From: Nitrospinaceae bacterium
GTDB lineage: Bacteria > Nitrospinota_A > UBA7883 > JAJDBK01
DNA: 45,947 bases
Direction: 5' to 3'
Assembly: GCA_029261405.1 (NCBI GenBank)
Contig: JAJDBK010000021.1
Span: forward strand, 1 to 45,947
A program made the position numbers and the translations under genes. Below are positions 44,793 through 45,947 of the stretch, in pieces. A model generated the notes under the pieces. It did not search any database and was not told where the DNA came from. It saw only the letters and a list, made by a program, of their open reading frames with translations. Each line of letters starts with the position of its first letter. Position 1 is the stretch's first letter.

Positions 44793-45794
44793 CTATCTGG
44801 GCATCATACGGCTGTTATGGCCACTTCCCTGTATCGAAATAAGACCTTCCTGAAGAAGAGCCTTCCGGGCCTTGCTGATTGTTCCTTTGGCGACTCCAAG
44901 TTCTTCAACGGCTTCTTTGCTCGTCAATCCCTCGCTATCACATTCTCGAATCAGATTAATCAGGCGGTTCTTTGCATTCTCCGCAAGATTGGTGATGCTC
45001 CATTCAAGGTGACCGTCAATTTCTATCAGTTGCGCCGAAAAAGGTTCGGTAGTCGCACCGTATGCGCCACGGGATTTGGTGAACTCAACTATAAAATTTG
45101 CACCAGCGCTATTATCATCTCCTGCTTTCCGTAGAAGAATGGAAGTATCAAGATGGTCTTCTCTTGTCGATGTTCCTCTTTGCTGCCCGCTTTTACCGGC
45201 GTGGTGGACAAGAATCACCGCCACTTGTCTACGTCTGCACGCTAGTAAAAACGGCAAAAACGCGCTCCGCCAGTCGTCTCCAAAATCTTCTCGAATCCGC
45301 GTCAGGCTGGACAAGTTGTCGCAGATAATAACCTTGATGTCTTCGTTACGGTCAAGCATTGCCAGAATTTCATCCTGGGTGCTTTTGTCGGTTATATCAA
45401 TATCCCTCTGGGTTTTTTCGAAGTACGGTTCGTGATTGAGAATTTGAAGTGGAGCTTCGGGAGCCGTACGCATGAATTTAATGAGCCTTTCCCTGCAATC
45501 GTGAAGGCTCATCTCTCCGTCCAAATAGGCACAACCCACAGGTTCCGAGACTTCCCATTTCATAAACGGTGTACCACTCGCAAGTGACGCAGCAAGGCTT
45601 AAAGAAAACCATGTTTTCCCCTCACCTCGTTTTGCGTAAACCATGACCAATCCACCATGGTTAAGCCATGGCAAAATTGTCTTCCGCTCCTTGATATCGG
45701 CTCGTAATAACCCTGAATAATAACCACCCCTCGATACAGAAAACAACCGACACAGAATATTCACTGGATAATAGAGTCGCAATTTACTGATCAT
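44793..45794 (-). CDS. RepA/KaiC-like AAA ATPase with an IS3 OrfB-derived N-terminus
   Basis: 333 residues, ATG start overlapping the IS3 orfA stop as ATGA. Residues 1-31 (YYPVNILCRLFSVSRGGYY) are the N-terminus of an IS3-family OrfB. From about residue 33 it is a AAA_25-type ATPase: Walker A AKRGEGKT (54-61), Walker B VIICDNLSSL near 155-164, and HHAGKSGQQRGTS with the sensor region. A winged-helix segment near 295-320 (LTSKEAVEELGVAKGTISKARK) closes the protein. Relatives are found in plasmids and islands as RepA-like helicases. The chimeric start suggests that an IS3 fragment replaced the native 5' end. Confidence 0.75.
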   Translation of the reverse strand: MISKLRLYYPVNILCRLFSVSRGGYYSGLLRADIKERKTILPWLNHGGLVMVYAKRGEGKTWFSLSLAASLASGTPFMKWEVSEPVGCAYLDGEMSLHDCRERLIKFMRTAPEAPLQILNHEPYFEKTQRDIDITDKSTQDEILAMLDRNEDIKVIICDNLSSLTRIREDFGDDWRSAFLPFLLACRRRQVAVILVHHAGKSGQQRGTSTREDHLDTSILLRKAGDDNSAGANFIVEFTKSRGAYGATTEPFSAQLIEIDGHLEWSITNLAENAKNRLINLIRECDSEGLTSKEAVEELGVAKGTISKARKALLQEGLISIQGSGHNSRMMPR

Positions 45795-45947
45795 CGCGTA
45801 CCGGGTAGCGACTCCATCGCATAGTACGCGGCGGCCTTTTTTAATATATCGCGCTCCATACGGGCTTGAGTCAACTCCTTACGCAAACGAGCGTTTTCAA
45901 CTTCCAATTCTTTGGAAGAACGAGAACCAGGAATAATTGGACTCTCG
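45702..45947 (-). mobile_element. Partial IS3-family element, joined to the ATPase gene
   Basis: The end of orfA and the first 31 codons of orfB are present in the usual order with a 4-base overlap. OrfB then stops matching at about 45702, where the ATPase sequence begins. The rest of orfA and the left end lie outside the window. No inverted repeat is visible at the junction, so the IS was truncated by deletion or recombination. Confidence 0.7.
45791..45947 (-). CDS. IS3-family OrfA, C-terminal part (cut by window edge)
   Basis: The frame on the minus strand is open from the window edge to the TGA at 45793-45791 and gives 51 residues. The pattern is KELEVENARLRKEL, then MERDILKKAAAYYA, the leucine-zipper and the end of IS3 OrfA proteins. 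OrfA carries the DNA-binding helix-turn-helix (outside the window) and pairs with OrfB through a frameshift. The overlap with the following ATG matches the usual orfA/orfB layout. Confidence 0.75.
   Translation of the reverse strand, partial: ESPIIPGSRSSKELEVENARLRKELTQARMERDILKKAAAYYAMESLPGTR

Noticed and set aside
44578-45134. Plus-strand ORFs over the GTTTCC array and the end of the ATPase
   Set aside because: They lie opposite or beside the ATPase gene, and their products match no pattern.

Overview
The window looks like the chromosome of an uncultured, moderate-GC Gram-negative bacterium. Signs of a double-membrane cell are the Wzz/Wzy/Wzt-type polysaccharide machinery, two LpxL-like acyltransferases, a heptosyltransferase-family enzyme and a GspE/PilB ATPase. 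Frequent GTG/TTG starts, many B12/radical-SAM proteins and DUF362 recall deltaproteobacterial or Nitrospinota-like lineages, but I cannot fix the phylum from sequence alone. There are no rRNA or CRISPR loci.

Region 1 (1-138) is the right end of an IS66-family element. Region 2 (about 245-24431, all minus strand) is one long, tightly packed surface-glycan/glycolipid locus. In transcription order it holds: a phosphoglycosyl transferase, an acyl-AMP ligase, an AlkP-superfamily phosphodiesterase, a zinc alcohol dehydrogenase, an SGNH hydrolase, a Wzc-like protein with a degenerate kinase domain, a Wzy/WaaL-type membrane protein, a secreted beta-propeller, a second AlkP phosphodiesterase, an LpxL-like acyltransferase, two radical SAM proteins, a second LpxL-like acyltransferase, an alpha/beta hydrolase, a GT9 glycosyltransferase, a DUF362-ferredoxin protein, a third radical SAM protein, a GT2 glycosyltransferase and a tiny membrane ORF. 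From the Wzc-like gene onward the genes overlap or lie within 20 bases. This tail, with its mix of radical SAM, DUF362, acyltransferase and glycosyltransferase genes, is the best candidate for an undescribed pathway, perhaps making or modifying an unusual lipid-linked glycan.

Region 3 (24432-24986) is a divergent intergenic stretch with a MITE-like nested inverted repeat. Region 4 (24987-31312, plus strand) has an AlkP/sulfatase-fold hydrolase, a Wzt-type ABC ATPase with no permease gene beside it, two GT4 glycosyltransferases and a GspE/PilB ATPase.

Region 5 (31399-42699) is ordinary housekeeping and metabolism: PII protein, a small Cys protein, NAD-dependent DNA ligase, another Cys-rich protein, an atypical phosphofructokinase, an aldehyde dehydrogenase, an AlkC-like DNA repair protein, an old-yellow-enzyme oxidoreductase, PyrF, TatC, a methyltransferase and an EamA transporter.

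Region 6 (42893-45947) begins with tRNA-Arg(UCU) and continues into a sparse, accessory-looking area. It holds a terminase-small-subunit-like protein, a putative lipoprotein, an array of GTTTCC/GGAAAC inverted pairs, and a RepA/KaiC-like ATPase whose N-terminus is fused to the start of an IS3-family orfB. It resembles a decayed integrated element at a tRNA gene.
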